Below, one piece after another: positions 47,430-57,800 of a stretch of 64,000 nucleotides of DNA. Position numbers and translations under genes: made by a program. The stretch is taken from positions 3,410,001 through 3,474,000 of the forward strand of contig CP051152.1 in assembly GCA_003970805.2 (NCBI GenBank). The letters are read 5' to 3'. This DNA is from Undibacterium piscinae (lineage in GTDB: Bacteria > Pseudomonadota > Gammaproteobacteria > Burkholderiales > Burkholderiaceae_D). Within the stretch, counting starts at the first letter, position 1. Each line of letters begins with the position of its first letter. Below the pieces are notes generated by a model, which was not told the DNA's origin, did not search any database, and was given only the letters and a program-made list of their open reading frames with translations.

Positions 47430-47588
47430 ATCTGTTTTTAAATATACTCCCCTATAAATTTAATAAATTCAGCTTGTTACGCATATTTCATGAGCGCAAT
47501 TAAAATATACTAGGTAGGTGTATAGGTATTTCAGCGCTTAGCTAGTCAGAAAAGGTAAAATGCTGCCATTCTGTAATAGCGAGCTGCC

Positions 47589-48650
47589 ATGACAACTTCT
47601 GCCACATCCTCCGTTCAAGAAATTAAAATCACCCGCCCAGACGACTGGCACCTGCATTTACGCGATGGCGCAGCGCTTGCCAGCGTATTGCCGCATACCG
47701 CCGCCCAGTTCGCACGCGCCATCGTGATGCCTAACCTGAAGCCGCCAGTCACCACCACTGCGCAAGCCGGCGCTTATCGCGAGCGTATTCTGGCGGCACT
47801 GCCAGCGGGCATGAGTTTCGAGCCCCTGATGACTTTGTACCTGACCAATAACACTGATCCCGATGAAATCCGTCGCGCCAAAGACAGTGGCTTTGTCCAT
47901 GCGGTGAAGCTGTATCCGGCCGGTGCCACGACAAACTCAGACGCCGGTGTGACCGATCTGCGCCTGTGCTACAAGACCCTGGAAGTGATGCAGGAAGTCG
48001 GCATGCCATTTCTGGTGCATGGCGAAGTGACTGATGCCGAGATTGATCTGTTCGACCGCGAAGCGGTGTTCATCGATCGCGTGCTGCAACCGCTGCGCCA
48101 GGACATGCCGGAACTCAAGGTGGTGTTTGAACATATCACCACCAGCGAAGCGGCCGCCTATGTACGCGATGCCAGCGGCCCGATTGCCGCAACCATTACC
48201 GCGCATCATTTGCTGTATAACCGCAACGAGATTTTTAAGGGCGGAATACGTCCGCATTACTACTGTCTGCCGGTGCTGAAACGTGAATCCCACCGTTTGG
48301 CACTGCTGCAGGCGGCGACTTCGGGTAATCCACGTTTCTTCCTAGGTACCGATTCCGCCCCGCATGCCAAAGGCGTGAAAGAGCATGCCTGCGGTTGTGC
48401 CGGTTGCTACACCGCCTTGCATGCGATGGAGTTGTACACGCAAGCCTTCGATCAGGCCGGTGCGCTTGACAAGCTGGAAGCCTTCGCCAGCTTCAATGGC
48501 CCGGCTTTTTACAACTTGCCGCGCAATTCCGGTCACATCACGCTCAAGCGCGAGAGCTGGACTTTGCCGGCCGAGTTGCCGTTTGTCGACAGTAGCATCG
48601 TGCCCCTGAATGGCGGCGAAACGATAGGCTGGAAAATGCTGGCGGAATAG
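47589..48650 (+). CDS. pyrC: Dihydroorotase
   Basis: Third step of pyrimidine synthesis: closes carbamoyl-aspartate to dihydroorotate. 353 residues, the type II (E. coli PyrC-like) size. Zinc ligands are visible as [10 protein letters not shown], the carboxylated lysine in [12 protein letters not shown], His in [10 protein letters not shown] and FEHITT, and Asp in FLGTDSAPH. It is followed after 7 bp by a DUF3025 gene, a common pairing in Burkholderiales. Confidence 0.97.
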   Translation: MTTSATSSVQEIKITRPDDWHLHLRDGAALASVLPHTAAQFARAIVMPNLKPPVTTTAQAGAYRERILAALPAGMSFEPLMTLYLTNNTDPDEIRRAKDSGFVHAVKLYPAGATTNSDAGVTDLRLCYKTLEVMQEVGMPFLVHGEVTDAEIDLFDREAVFIDRVLQPLRQDMPELKVVFEHITTSEAAAYVRDASGPIAATITAHHLLYNRNEIFKGGIRPHYYCLPVLKRESHRLALLQAATSGNPRFFLGTDSAPHAKGVKEHACGCAGCYTALHAMELYTQAFDQAGALDKLEAFASFNGPAFYNLPRNSGHITLKRESWTLPAELPFVDSSIVPLNGGETIGWKMLAE

Positions 48651-48657
48651 GCGCGGC

Positions 48658-49458
48658 ATGACCACTCGTTTTTATGACGGCATAGACTGGCCGCAAGCCT
48701 GGTACGCCACCGTATGGCCTCAGGCCGCCAGTCTGATCGTCGCTGATGACTGGCGCGCCCATCTGAATCAGCGCGCCAGCCAGATGCAGTTGCGCAATCA
48801 TCTGGGTCTGCCTTTGCAATTCATTCCTCAGGAAGAGCTGCCCGAAAGCATCGCCTACGAAGCGCATATCAGCGCCAGTGGCAAAGTGCCTACGCGGGAG
48901 AATTTGCATGATTTTTTTAACGCCCTGGTATGGCTGACTTTCCCGAAAATTAAACGCCAGCTCAATGCCTTGCAGTCGGCCCAGATCGCCACGCTCGGCA
49001 TAGGCAAATCACGCGGCCCGGCACGCGATGCCGCCACCATCTTTGACGAAAACGCCGCGATCCTGGTGGTCGAGGACAGTGAGGAAGGGCGCAGCCTGTT
49101 AGAAAATTTACGGCAGCACCAATGGCAGGCCGCCTTCGTAGCACAGGCCGCGCTGTTTGGCAGCAAGGCAGAAGTCTGGGGCTTCGGTCACGCCCTGATG
49201 GAAAAACTGGTCAAACCCTACAAGGCGATCACCGCCCACACCTGGGTAGTCTGGGCCGATGCCGCATTTTTCAGGCAAGACTGGGACGCCCGCAGGGCAT
49301 GGCTAGACAATCAGATCGCAGAAAAACTACTAACCCACGACCTGACGACCGCCGATTACACCCCCTTGCCAGTACTAGGCATACCCGACTGGTGGCCAGA
49401 CCAGGACACCGCGTTTTACGCCGACACCAGCGTGTTTAGGGCTAAGCGTAGTAAATAG
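48658..49458 (+). CDS. DUF3025 domain protein
   Basis: 266 residues of the DUF3025 family, recognised by the segment PTRENLHDFFNALVWLTFPK and the conserved LNALQSAQI helix. The function is unknown. It is soluble, without signal peptide. Start is 7 nt after pyrC, so it is co-transcribed. It is frequently next to pyrC in betaproteobacteria, but no link to pyrimidine metabolism is proven. Confidence 0.88.
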   Translation: MTTRFYDGIDWPQAWYATVWPQAASLIVADDWRAHLNQRASQMQLRNHLGLPLQFIPQEELPESIAYEAHISASGKVPTRENLHDFFNALVWLTFPKIKRQLNALQSAQIATLGIGKSRGPARDAATIFDENAAILVVEDSEEGRSLLENLRQHQWQAAFVAQAALFGSKAEVWGFGHALMEKLVKPYKAITAHTWVVWADAAFFRQDWDARRAWLDNQIAEKLLTHDLTTADYTPLPVLGIPDWWPDQDTAFYADTSVFRAKRSK

Positions 49459-49476
49459 AAGATAAGGTGTGCCAAT

Positions 49477-49506
49477 AAAAAACGGACAGCATGCTGTCCG
49501 TTTTTT
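49477..49506. terminator. Bidirectional terminator
   Basis: AAAAAACGGACAGCA and TGCTGTCCGTTTTTT are perfect 15-nt inverted copies serving the convergent DUF3025 and YdcH-like genes. Confidence 0.93.
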
Positions 49507-49532
49507 ATGATGCGTTTAATTAACTACTTGAA

Positions 49533-49781
49533 TCATGCATTTGCAGTGGTTTGCAGCATTTGAAACAGTTGGTCTTTCAATGAGATACGTACTTTTTTCA
49601 GGCTGTCTAACGCTGCGTCGGCCAGATGTTCTACACCGTTTTCAGCGCGGTTGATGGCTTTGTCGGTATGGTCGTATTCTTCAAACAATTTGGAGAAGTG
49701 CGCATTGCCGAGTTTTAATTCATGGATAGTTTCTTTGAATTCTGGAAATTCTGCGGACAGTGGATGATGTTCTACTTGCAT
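49533..49781 (-). CDS. YdcH family (DUF465) protein
   Basis: 82 residues, predicted long helix/coiled coil: EHHPLSAEFPEFKETIHELK then HFSKLFEEYDHTDKAINRAE, which is the DUF465 pattern. The molecular role is unknown. GGAGCC precedes the ATG. Monocistronic with a terminator at its end. Confidence 0.9.
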   Translation of the reverse strand: MQVEHHPLSAEFPEFKETIHELKLGNAHFSKLFEEYDHTDKAINRAENGVEHLADAALDSLKKVRISLKDQLFQMLQTTANA

Positions 49782-50105
49782 GTTGGCTCCTGTTGGAAAT
49801 TAAGAAATTTGTCTTTCTGATTCCTATCGTAAGAGTCCCCCTGTTTGCGGTGTTGATCTGGCTCAAGCTGTCTAACAATAGTCTATTATTTACAAAGAAA
49901 CACTACTTGCATCCGAACTACAGGGCTAGCCATGCTTTAAAACTGGAAATGGTTTGAGTCTCATGTGTATGGCCCGCGCGGCTTGCCAGTGGATTTGGCT
50001 CGATCAGGCGCATGGATGCTGTGTATTGGTTGAGGGCAAAAAAAACGGAAGCCGCAGCTCCCGTTATTCTCAACAATCGCTCAACAATCGCTCTGCTTGT
50101 ATTTC
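49782..50105. other. Intergenic region without a supported gene
   Basis: Two short plus-strand frames (ending near 49957 and 50160) lack ribosome sites and family features. The only element I can support is the terminator of the DUF2147 gene at 50038-50065. Confidence 0.5.
50038..50065 (-). terminator. Terminator of the DUF2147 gene
   Basis: On the minus strand AACGGGAGC pairs with GCTTCCGTT (one wobble/mismatch) and is followed by eight T. Confidence 0.85.
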
Positions 50106-50555
50106 TTATTGTTCACGTACCCAAGTCTGTGAACGGCCCATGAAAGGCACGCCGATGTAGCCGCGCACATTGAGTTTTTTGTTGTTTTCTACAACGCTCA
50201 ATTTGCTGCTATAGGTTTTGCCATTTTCAGGGTCGATAATTTTTCCGCCGGTATATTCTTCGCCCTCTTTTTTCAGACCAAACAAGATGGTCATGCCGAT
50301 AATTGGTTGGGCTTTGTTCGCGCCTTCGCATTTGTCGCATTTAGGGTTTTGATCGGTGTCCGGATCGCGGAATAGTTTTTCTATCTTGCCTTGCAATTCA
50401 CCACCGGTTTCGGTAATGCGTATCAGTGATTTTGGTTTGCCGGTTTTGTCATCGATGCTTTTCCACAGGCCAGTTGCGCTGTCTTGGGCATGTGCCAATG
50501 GTGCGAGCGAGATGATTGCGGCAAGCAATGCACTCAAAGTAGCTAGTTTTTTCAT
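50106..50555 (-). CDS. DUF2147 exported protein
   Basis: 149 residues. Signal peptide at 1-23 (LSALLAAIISLAPLAHAQD). The mature part has the DUF2147 pattern: ATGLWKSIDDKTGKPKSLIRI, then CDKCEGANK and GKIIDPENGKTYSSKLSV, ending VRGYIGVPFMGRSQTWVR. The C-x2-C pair might hold a metal or disulfide. Function unknown; lipocalin-like beta barrel is expected for the family. Confidence 0.9.
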   Translation of the reverse strand: MKKLATLSALLAAIISLAPLAHAQDSATGLWKSIDDKTGKPKSLIRITETGGELQGKIEKLFRDPDTDQNPKCDKCEGANKAQPIIGMTILFGLKKEGEEYTGGKIIDPENGKTYSSKLSVVENNKKLNVRGYIGVPFMGRSQTWVREQ

Positions 50556-50664
50556 GATGTCTCCGTTATTAAAGTTTTTAAATTGTTAAGTGATTGTACG
50601 TGGCGAGGGTTTTTACCACGTACACAATTTTTAGAGTGTCTACTTTAATATCGGGATTAAACAA

Positions 50665-50688
50665 CACTGGCAGCTCGTACTGCCAGTG
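50665..50688 (-). terminator. Candidate terminator of valS
   Basis: CACTGGCAG pairs with CTGCCAGTG around a short loop, a few bases past the valS stop. The T tract (TTGTTTAAT) is poor. Confidence 0.6.
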
Positions 50689-50692
50689 CTGT

Positions 50693-53518
50693 TTAGGCTG
50701 CCGGTAATTTGGCGAACTGCTCGCGTAGTTTCTCTAAGGTAGCGGAGAAATTCGCCATCCGTTCTTGCTCTTGCGCAACCACTTGCGCAGGGGCACGGGC
50801 GACGAAGCTTTCATTGCCCAGTTTGGCTTGCGCCTTGGCAATTTCCGCATCAAGTCTGGTGATTTCCTTGGTCAGGCGTTCGCGTTCTGCTGCGACGTCT
50901 ATTTCCACTTGCAGCATCAGCTTGGTTTCGCCGACGATAGAAACCGGTGCCGGTGAATCAGGCAAGGCGTCTATCACCTGGACTTCTGACAGTTTCGCCA
51001 GTGCCAGCAAATACGGTGCGAACGACTGCATGCGGGTCTTGTCGTCAGTATTGGCGGCCTGCAGTAACAGCGGCACGCGTACCGCCGGTGACAATTGCAT
51101 TTCACCGCGCAGATTACGGCAGGCATCGGTCATGGCTTTGAGGCCATTCATCCATTCTTCCGCCGCGCTATCGAGATTGTCCGGGTTGGCAACCGGATAG
51201 GCTTGCATCATGATGGAATCACCAGCCGGATTAAGCGTCTTGCCGGCCAGTGGGGCGACGGTCTGCCACAAGGCTTCGGTGACAAACGGGATCACCGGAT
51301 GCGCCATGCGCAAAGTCACTTCGAGTACGCGTAGCAGGGTGCGGCGGGTAGCGCGTTGCTGCGCTTCGCTGCCGTGCTGCATCTGTACTTTGGCCACTTC
51401 CAGATACCAGTCGCAATATTCATCCCAGACAAATTTGTAAATGCCGGAAGCAATATTGTCGAAACGGTAGTCGCTGAAGCCTTTTTCCAGTTCCATCTCG
51501 GTGCGCTGCAAAGTAGAGATGATCCACTTGTCGGCTTGTGAGTAATCCAGATCGGCATCCGCGGCGGTCGGATTGAAACCACAATCCTTGCCTTCGGTAT
51601 TCATCAGCACGAAACGGGTCGCATTCCATAGCTTATTGCAGAAGTTGCGATAGCCTTCGCAGCGGCCCAGATCGAAATTGATGTTGCGACCCAGCGAAGC
51701 GTAGCTCGCCATGGTGAAGCGCAAGGCATCGGTACCGTAGGCAGGAATCCCATCGGCGAACTCTTTGCGGGTGGCTTTTTCTATGCTGGCCGCTTGCTTA
51801 GGGTTCATCAGGCCTAGCGTGCGCTTGGCCGCCAGTTCGTCAACGCTGATACCATCGATCAGGTCGATAGGATCGAGCGTGTTGCCCTTGGATTTGGACA
51901 TCTTCTGGCCGCTGGAGTCGCGTACCAGACCATGTACATATACGGTGTGGAACGGTACCTTGCCGGTAAAGTGCGCGGTCATCATGACCATGCGCGCTAC
52001 CCAGAAGAAAATGATGTCAAAGCCGGTCACCAGTACCGAGGATGGCATGAATAACTTCATGTCCGGTGTTTGTTCCGGCCAACCCATGGTCGAAAACGGT
52101 ACCAAGGCAGACGAGAACCAGGTATCGAGCACGTCGTCGTCGCGCTTTAAGGCACCGGTGTAGCCTGCCGCTAGCGCTTTTGCTTGGGCTTCCTCTTCAT
52201 TGCGGCCGACGAAGGTTTCGCCGTTCTCGCCATACCATGCCGGAATCTGATGACCCCACCAGAGTTGACGCGAGATGCACCAGTCCTGAATATTGTTGAG
52301 CCACTGGTTGTAAGTGGTGCTCCAGTTTTCCGGAACGAATTTGACTTCACCGGACGCAACTTTTTCCAACGCTACTTCAGCGATAGATTTGCCCGGAAAA
52401 TGCGTGCCTTCCGGTGCCGGTTTGCTCATCGCCATAAACCACTGGTCGGTCAACATCGGTTCGATAACGACATTGGTACGGTCGCCGCGCGGCACCATCA
52501 GTTTGTGTGGTTTGACTGATTCCAGCAGACCTTGCGCATCCAGATCAGCCACCATTTGCTTACGGGCGACGAATCTGTCCATGCCCTGGTAGGCGGCAGG
52601 TGCGTTGTCATTAATCTTTGCATCTAAAGTGAGGATGCTGATCAAGGCCAGTTTGTGGCGCTGGCCGACCGCGTAATCGTTGAAATCGTGCGCAGGCGTG
52701 ATCTTCACGCAGCCTGTGCCGAATTCCTTGTCGACGTATTCATCAGCGATAACGGGAATTTCGCGATCGGTCAGCGGCAACTTGAGCATTTTGCCGACCA
52801 GATGCGTATACCGCTCGTCGGTCGGGTCAACCGCCACGGCGACGTCGCCCAGTAAAGTTTCCGGGCGCGTGGTAGCGACCGTCAAATGACCGCTGCCATC
52901 GGCGAACGGATAGCGGATATGCCACATCGAGCCATCTTCCTCTACCGACACCACTTCCAGGTCAGAGACGGCGGTACCAAGTACCGGATCCCAGTTCACC
53001 AGGCGTTTGCCGCGGTAGATCAGGCCTTGTTCGACCAGGCGCACAAATACTTCGGTAACGGTCTTGGAGCGCGGCGCATCCATCGTGAAATATTCGCGCT
53101 TCCAGTCAGCCGAGGCACCCATGCGGCGCATTTGGCCGGTAATGGTGGAACCGGATTTTTCTTTCCATTCCCAGACTTTTTCCAGGAATTTTTCGCGGCC
53201 GAGGTCGTGGCGCGAGATTTTTTGCGCGTCAAGCTGGCGTTCCACCACGATCTGGGTCGCGATACCGGCGTGATCCGTGCCTGGTATCCATGCGGTATTG
53301 TGGCCGCGCATGCGGTAGTAACGGGTCAGGCCATCCATGATGGTCTGGTTGAACGCATGGCCCATGTGCAGAGTGCCGGTGACGTTCGGCGGCGGCAACT
53401 GTATGCTGAAAGAGGGCTTGGCCTCGTCCATGCTGGCGGCAAAGTAACCGCGTTGTTCCCATTCATTACGCCAGTACGCTTCGATATCGGCTGGCTCAAA
53501 AGACTTGGCTAATTCCAT
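50693..53518 (-). CDS. valS: Valyl-tRNA synthetase
   Basis: Class I synthetase charging tRNA-Val, with an editing domain that clears Thr-tRNA. 941 residues, normal size. HIGH-type motif [14 protein letters not shown] near residue 45, editing domain at about 200-390 ([10 protein letters not shown]), KMSKS motif in [18 protein letters not shown], anticodon domain after about 650. A C-terminal coiled coil is visible at about 875-940 ([20 protein letters not shown]). Stand-alone gene. Confidence 0.97.
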   Translation of the reverse strand: MELAKSFEPADIEAYWRNEWEQRGYFAASMDEAKPSFSIQLPPPNVTGTLHMGHAFNQTIMDGLTRYYRMRGHNTAWIPGTDHAGIATQIVVERQLDAQKISRHDLGREKFLEKVWEWKEKSGSTITGQMRRMGASADWKREYFTMDAPRSKTVTEVFVRLVEQGLIYRGKRLVNWDPVLGTAVSDLEVVSVEEDGSMWHIRYPFADGSGHLTVATTRPETLLGDVAVAVDPTDERYTHLVGKMLKLPLTDREIPVIADEYVDKEFGTGCVKITPAHDFNDYAVGQRHKLALISILTLDAKINDNAPAAYQGMDRFVARKQMVADLDAQGLLESVKPHKLMVPRGDRTNVVIEPMLTDQWFMAMSKPAPEGTHFPGKSIAEVALEKVASGEVKFVPENWSTTYNQWLNNIQDWCISRQLWWGHQIPAWYGENGETFVGRNEEEAQAKALAAGYTGALKRDDDVLDTWFSSALVPFSTMGWPEQTPDMKLFMPSSVLVTGFDIIFFWVARMVMMTAHFTGKVPFHTVYVHGLVRDSSGQKMSKSKGNTLDPIDLIDGISVDELAAKRTLGLMNPKQAASIEKATRKEFADGIPAYGTDALRFTMASYASLGRNINFDLGRCEGYRNFCNKLWNATRFVLMNTEGKDCGFNPTAADADLDYSQADKWIISTLQRTEMELEKGFSDYRFDNIASGIYKFVWDEYCDWYLEVAKVQMQHGSEAQQRATRRTLLRVLEVTLRMAHPVIPFVTEALWQTVAPLAGKTLNPAGDSIMMQAYPVANPDNLDSAAEEWMNGLKAMTDACRNLRGEMQLSPAVRVPLLLQAANTDDKTRMQSFAPYLLALAKLSEVQVIDALPDSPAPVSIVGETKLMLQVEIDVAAERERLTKEITRLDAEIAKAQAKLGNESFVARAPAQVVAQEQERMANFSATLEKLREQFAKLPAA

Positions 53519-53981
53519 GATTTTTTGCTTGTTAGTGTGCTAAAGCATTGATTATAAATGAGAGCCGCTATCAGGCATGCAGAAAAAGCGTGCAGCGAAG
53601 AGGAAATGAGTCATAGATCTAAAAAATTTTCATGCGCTGATGGCGTAAATGCGCGAAACGAAAGTTGCCGGGTATGAAATGATGCTAGGGAATGATGGTA
53701 CGGAACTTGATGCCAGGGAATCATGTGACGATCTTGCTTTTGGAATATGGATTTGCCTCCGCGCTCTATTTTTGGCATAAGGCGGAGCTTAGCGTGCATT
53801 TTTTCTTACGCACTGCCTTAAGCCTTGAGTGCGACTATTTATTCCTGGCGTCGTGTGCGGAGTGTGTCAAGAGAAAAAATCGCCCTTGTTTGATATTAAA
53901 CAACTGCTTTCCGCCCGGCTCTTGATGGCAGACTAGCCATACAGGTTAAAATTTTTAGCTGACTTGGTGTAAACTTAGGCA
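53519..53981. other. Divergent intergenic region between valS and ypjD
   Basis: I see no supported gene, repeat or clear operator here. Short frames on both strands (for example 53692-53925) look like chance. Promoters for the two divergent genes must lie inside. Confidence 0.5.
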
Positions 53982-54800
53982 ATGCAAATCTATTTATCAT
54001 TTTTGGCAGCCGTCTTGTACGTCGCCTGCTTCTTCCTTTCGGGACAGCGCAGCGCTTTAGCTTCCGGCCTGACTGTATCTGCCTGGCTTGCACATGGTGC
54101 AGCCCTCTGGTCGCAGATTTTTTTTGACGATGGCTTACGGGTCGGTTTCGCCGTCATGCTATCGTCCGCATTATGGGTCTCGGTACTGGTGTACTGGCTG
54201 GAAAACCAGAATTACTCTTTGGATAGCTTAAAAGTCTTGCTGTTACCTAGCGCCGCCGCGATGGTGGTGTTGCCGGTGTTTTTCCCCGGTAAGCTCATTA
54301 CCCTGGTTGGCAAGACTGCGATGTTCCCATGGCATATCGCGGTTGCCTTGCTGGCCTATAGCACCTTAACGATCGCCGCCTTTCATGCCTTGGTCATGAT
54401 TTTGCAAGATGCGCATTTACATAAACTACGCGGCAATCAGGATGCTCATTGGTTAAACTGGTTAAATTCGGCGATTGAGCGTTTGCCGGCCTTGATGACC
54501 ATGGAAAAAATCCTGTTCCGCCTGGTGCTGCTGGGCTTCATCCTGCTCAGTCTGACCGTGCTGTCCGGTGTGATTTTCTCCGAGCAAGTGCTGGGCGTGG
54601 CGTTTAAGTGGGATCATAAGACCTTGCTGTCGCTGTTTTCATGGGGCTTGTTTGGCATCTTGCTGGCGGGGCGGCAATGGCGCGGCTGGCGCGGCAAGAC
54701 CGTACTCAGCATTACCTTAGGCGGTTTTTTGACGTTGTTGATGGCTTACGTCGGTAGCCGTTTTGTACTTGAGGTTTTATTGCACCGGAGTATGACATGA
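53982..54800 (+). CDS. ypjD: YpjD/CcsA-type inner-membrane protein
   Basis: 272 residues with about eight membrane helices and the cytochrome c assembly (CcsA/YpjD) pattern: AMFPWHIAVALLAYSTLTIA and the WDHKTLLSLFSWGLFGIL segment. The CcsA family handles haem in cytochrome c maturation; the exact role of YpjD is not established. In many proteobacteria it is the direct neighbour of ffh. The stop overlaps the next start (ATGA). Confidence 0.88.
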   Translation: MQIYLSFLAAVLYVACFFLSGQRSALASGLTVSAWLAHGAALWSQIFFDDGLRVGFAVMLSSALWVSVLVYWLENQNYSLDSLKVLLLPSAAAMVVLPVFFPGKLITLVGKTAMFPWHIAVALLAYSTLTIAAFHALVMILQDAHLHKLRGNQDAHWLNWLNSAIERLPALMTMEKILFRLVLLGFILLSLTVLSGVIFSEQVLGVAFKWDHKTLLSLFSWGLFGILLAGRQWRGWRGKTVLSITLGGFLTLLMAYVGSRFVLEVLLHRSMT

Positions 54801-55063
54801 GATTATTAATGTGGTTAGCGCTTGGCGTGCTGGTCATTTTTGCCTTGCGTAAAAAAGCCCAGAGCGCATTTCAGCCGACCGGGCGGCAACAGCAGGGGGC
54901 TGCGGAGACGGACACAGGACAGGCCGATAGTGTCAATAGCGTCACTGGCAATGCTGAAACCATGGTGTGCTGTGAACGTTGTCAGCTTTATATACCGGCT
55001 TCGGAAGCGGTACTGAGAAACGATAAAGTGTTCTGTTGCGCTGCGCATGCAGATCAGCCGTAG
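54797..55063 (+). CDS. PP0621-family protein
   Basis: 88 residues. One N-terminal membrane helix (LLMWLALGVLVIFAL) is followed by a linker and a small cysteine cluster: MVCCERCQLYIPASEAV then KVFCCAAHA. The cysteines suggest a metal-binding knuckle. The family is uncharacterised but regularly lies before pilS-like genes. It overlaps ypjD by 4 nt and abuts the kinase gene. Confidence 0.85.
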   Translation: MRLLMWLALGVLVIFALRKKAQSAFQPTGRQQQGAAETDTGQADSVNSVTGNAETMVCCERCQLYIPASEAVLRNDKVFCCAAHADQP

Positions 55064-56842
55064 ATGGGCTCAATGCGTTCAACAATGCCCAGTCATTCTT
55101 CGCCGGGTGGCAGCACATTTTGGCGTTCGCTTCAAACCCTGAACATCTCAAGGGTGGTGGTGGCAATTGCCCTGCTGACCTATCTGAGCCTGAAAACCGG
55201 TAAGGAATTCTGGTTCGTCGAACATTCCTGGTTTCGCATTGCCGCGATCGCCTATCTGCTTATTTCCATCGGGTTTGTCCTGCTCAAGCTAAGTTACCGC
55301 AAACATTTTTTGCCGCAATTGACTGCGCAAGTGGCGCTGGATGTCACGATTATTTCCATCATGTATTTTGCCTCGGGCGGCAGCAAGAGCGGTCTGGCAA
55401 TTCTTTATCTGTTTCCGCTGGCCGGCATCGGGATACTCGCCCCGATTTTGTTGGCATTGTTTTTTGCCGCAGCGGTCACCTTGTTTCTATTGCTCGATGG
55501 GGTCTACCATGTCCTGAGCATGGATGACAGCATGCCAATTTCCCAGGCAGGGTTTTATGGCATCGCGTATTTTTCCGTCGTCTATTTGCTAAATCGCCTG
55601 GCCGGTAATCTGATCCGCCAGGAAGAGCTGGCGGTGCAGCGTGGTCGCGAATTGGCGGTAGCGCAGGCCGTCAATCGCATCGTTATTGCTGATATGCGCG
55701 ACGGTATCTTGGTGGTTGATCAGCATGAGCAGGTGTTTGAGATCAATCCGGCCGCCGAGCATATGCTGGGCATTGACCTGGCCCGCAGCGTGAAAACTGC
55801 CGATGCAAGGCTGGGAAACATCGCTGCCCTGCAGCCTATCGCCGAAGCGCTGGCGGTACGCCGGAATCGACCTGATCAAATGCAGCAAACCCATGGCGGC
55901 AATACCACGATGTGGCTGATGAATGAGGATGCTAGCTTCGTATCGATACGGAAAATAGATGATCGCTTAAGTGAAACCTATTCGCGGGATAATCAGCCGC
56001 GTGCTGAACGCCCCGATTTTGTCACGCATCTTAAATTGCGTTTCGTGATGGTGGATAGCAAAGAATTAACCGCCTTGCATCATGATAAATCGGCTTACAC
56101 GATTATTTTTATGCAAAACGTCTCGGATATAGAAAACCAGGCGCAACAGCTGAAGCTGGCATCAATGGGACGCCTGACCGCAAGCATTGCGCATGAGGTC
56201 AGAAATCCGTTGTCGTCGATTTCCTATGCAGCTTCATTACTCAGTGAGGATATCTTCAATGAAACCCAGAGCCGGCGCTTGCTAAAAATTGTCGATGATA
56301 ACGTGGGGCGCCTCAATCAGTTGATCGAGGATATTCTGAAATTGTCGCGTAAGGCTCAAACCGATATCCAGCCATTTTTTCTGATGGCGGAAGTGCGGGC
56401 TATCGTTCATGATTTCATGGAAACCCGTGAGTTGCCGGAGAATCTGATCCTGATTGAGGACAGCGCGGCGTTTTTGGTGGTGTTTGATCCCTTGCATTTG
56501 CGCGAAGTGGTGGTAAATTTACTTTCCAATGCAGTCCGTTATGCCAGCGGAGAAACTGGCAGCATACGTCTATATGCCAAAGTGGGAATGGCCAATCGTC
56601 ATGAATTGCATATTCAGGATGATGGTCCCGGCATTTCTTCGGAGGTGCGCTCGCATTTGTTTGAGCCGTTTTACACCACCTCTAGCAAAGGTACCGGATT
56701 GGGTCTGTATATGGCGCGTGAGCTCTGCCTGAATAATCACGCCTTGCTCGATTATGAGTATAGGAATGATGAAATGCACAGGACTACCACTGAGTCTACC
56801 GGACGTTTCGTGATTAACTTTTCCTTGCCGGGCCAACTATGA
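55064..56842 (+). CDS. PilS-like sensor histidine kinase
   Basis: 592 residues. Up to six membrane helices lie in the first 190 residues. A PAS-like domain follows (about 210-330), then HisKA with LASMGRLTASIAHEVRNPLS and the ATP-binding domain (HLREVVVNLLSNAVRYASG, IQDDGPGIS, KGTGLGLYMARELC). The architecture is that of PilS, which with PilR controls type IV pilin through sigma-54. The ATG follows the previous stop at once, and the stop overlaps the start of the pilR-like gene. Confidence 0.9.
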   Translation: MGSMRSTMPSHSSPGGSTFWRSLQTLNISRVVVAIALLTYLSLKTGKEFWFVEHSWFRIAAIAYLLISIGFVLLKLSYRKHFLPQLTAQVALDVTIISIMYFASGGSKSGLAILYLFPLAGIGILAPILLALFFAAAVTLFLLLDGVYHVLSMDDSMPISQAGFYGIAYFSVVYLLNRLAGNLIRQEELAVQRGRELAVAQAVNRIVIADMRDGILVVDQHEQVFEINPAAEHMLGIDLARSVKTADARLGNIAALQPIAEALAVRRNRPDQMQQTHGGNTTMWLMNEDASFVSIRKIDDRLSETYSRDNQPRAERPDFVTHLKLRFVMVDSKELTALHHDKSAYTIIFMQNVSDIENQAQQLKLASMGRLTASIAHEVRNPLSSISYAASLLSEDIFNETQSRRLLKIVDDNVGRLNQLIEDILKLSRKAQTDIQPFFLMAEVRAIVHDFMETRELPENLILIEDSAAFLVVFDPLHLREVVVNLLSNAVRYASGETGSIRLYAKVGMANRHELHIQDDGPGISSEVRSHLFEPFYTTSSKGTGLGLYMARELCLNNHALLDYEYRNDEMHRTTTESTGRFVINFSLPGQL

Positions 56843-57800
56843 GTAATAGCGATATCTCAAACCGTATGCGCATTCTGGTGGTTGACGATGAGGCTCATTT
56901 GCGCGAGCTGCTGGAAATTACCCTGATCAAGATGGGACTTGAGGTGGATAGTGCCGAGTCATTGACTGCGGCGCGGGCATTTTTGAATAAGACCAGTTAC
57001 GCCCTGGTATTGACCGACATGCGCTTGCCGGACGGATCGGGAATGGAATTGGTGCAGGAAGTCAGCGTGCTGTATAAAAACACACCAATCGCGGTGATTA
57101 CCGCTTTCGGTAGTGCCGACAATGCGGTGGTGGCACTGAAGGCCGGCGCATTTGATTATGTTTCCAAACCGGTCGCACTTGATCAGTTACGTAAGCTGGT
57201 GAGATCGGCACTGCAAATGAATCAGCCACCGGCCGCGGTTTCTGTAGAGGCACAGCCTGCCGGCTTGGGTAATCCATCGTGCCTGATCGGACAATCGACT
57301 GCGATGCAGCATGTGCGCTCGCAAATTGCCCGGCTGGCGCGCAGCATGGCACCGGTGATCATTACCGGTGAATCCGGTAGCGGCAAGGAACTGGCGGCAC
57401 GTGAGATACACAGTAATAGTCCGCGTCTGGATAAACCGTTTATCGCCGTCAATTGTGGCGCGATTCCCGAAGCCCTGATGGAAGCGGAATTTTTTGGTTA
57501 TCGCAAGGGGCGTTCACCGGCGCCAGTGATGACAGGGATGGTTTTTTTCAGGCGGCCAGCGGCGGTACCCTGATGCTCGATGAGGTGGCGGATCTGCCGC
57601 TGGCGATGCAGGTTAAGTTGCTGCGTGCGATACAGGAGCGCAGGGTACGTAAGGTCGGCGCGACAGCGGAGGAACCGGTTGATGTCAGGATCATCAGCGC
57701 GACCCATCAAAATCTGGCTGATTGCGTGACGTCGGGTAAGTTCCGGCAAGATTTGTATTACCGGTTGAACGTGATCGAGTTACATCTGCCGCCTTTGCGG
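56839..57800 (+). pseudogene. PilR-like sigma-54 response regulator, frameshifted and truncated
   Basis: Receiver domain (about 10-125) with ILVVDDEAHLRELL and phospho-Asp in VLTDMRLPDG. AAA+ domain starts at about 145 with Walker A GESGSGKE. Near 57507-57514 the frame slips: EFFGYRKG should continue as AFTGASDDRDGFFQAASGG, but this lies in the other frame. A one-base loss in the GGGGCG tract explains it. The gene then stops homology at 57800 after LNVIELHLPPLR; the rest of the AAA+ domain and the Fis-type DNA-binding domain are missing. The next bases belong to the M16 gene on the opposite strand. As written it is non-functional. Confidence 0.85.

Larger units (their letters stand above)
47161..47588. 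other. Intergenic region with repeats between gltL and pyrC
   Basis: No coding sequence. It contains, in order, the REP-like pair (47230-47310), three tandem 13-nt repeats (47359-47397), a terminator (47400-47429) and an A/T-rich segment before pyrC holding its promoter. Confidence 0.6.

Noticed and set aside
53692-53925. 77-codon plus-strand frame upstream of ypjD
   Set aside because: No ribosome site, no signal or family; looks like chance.
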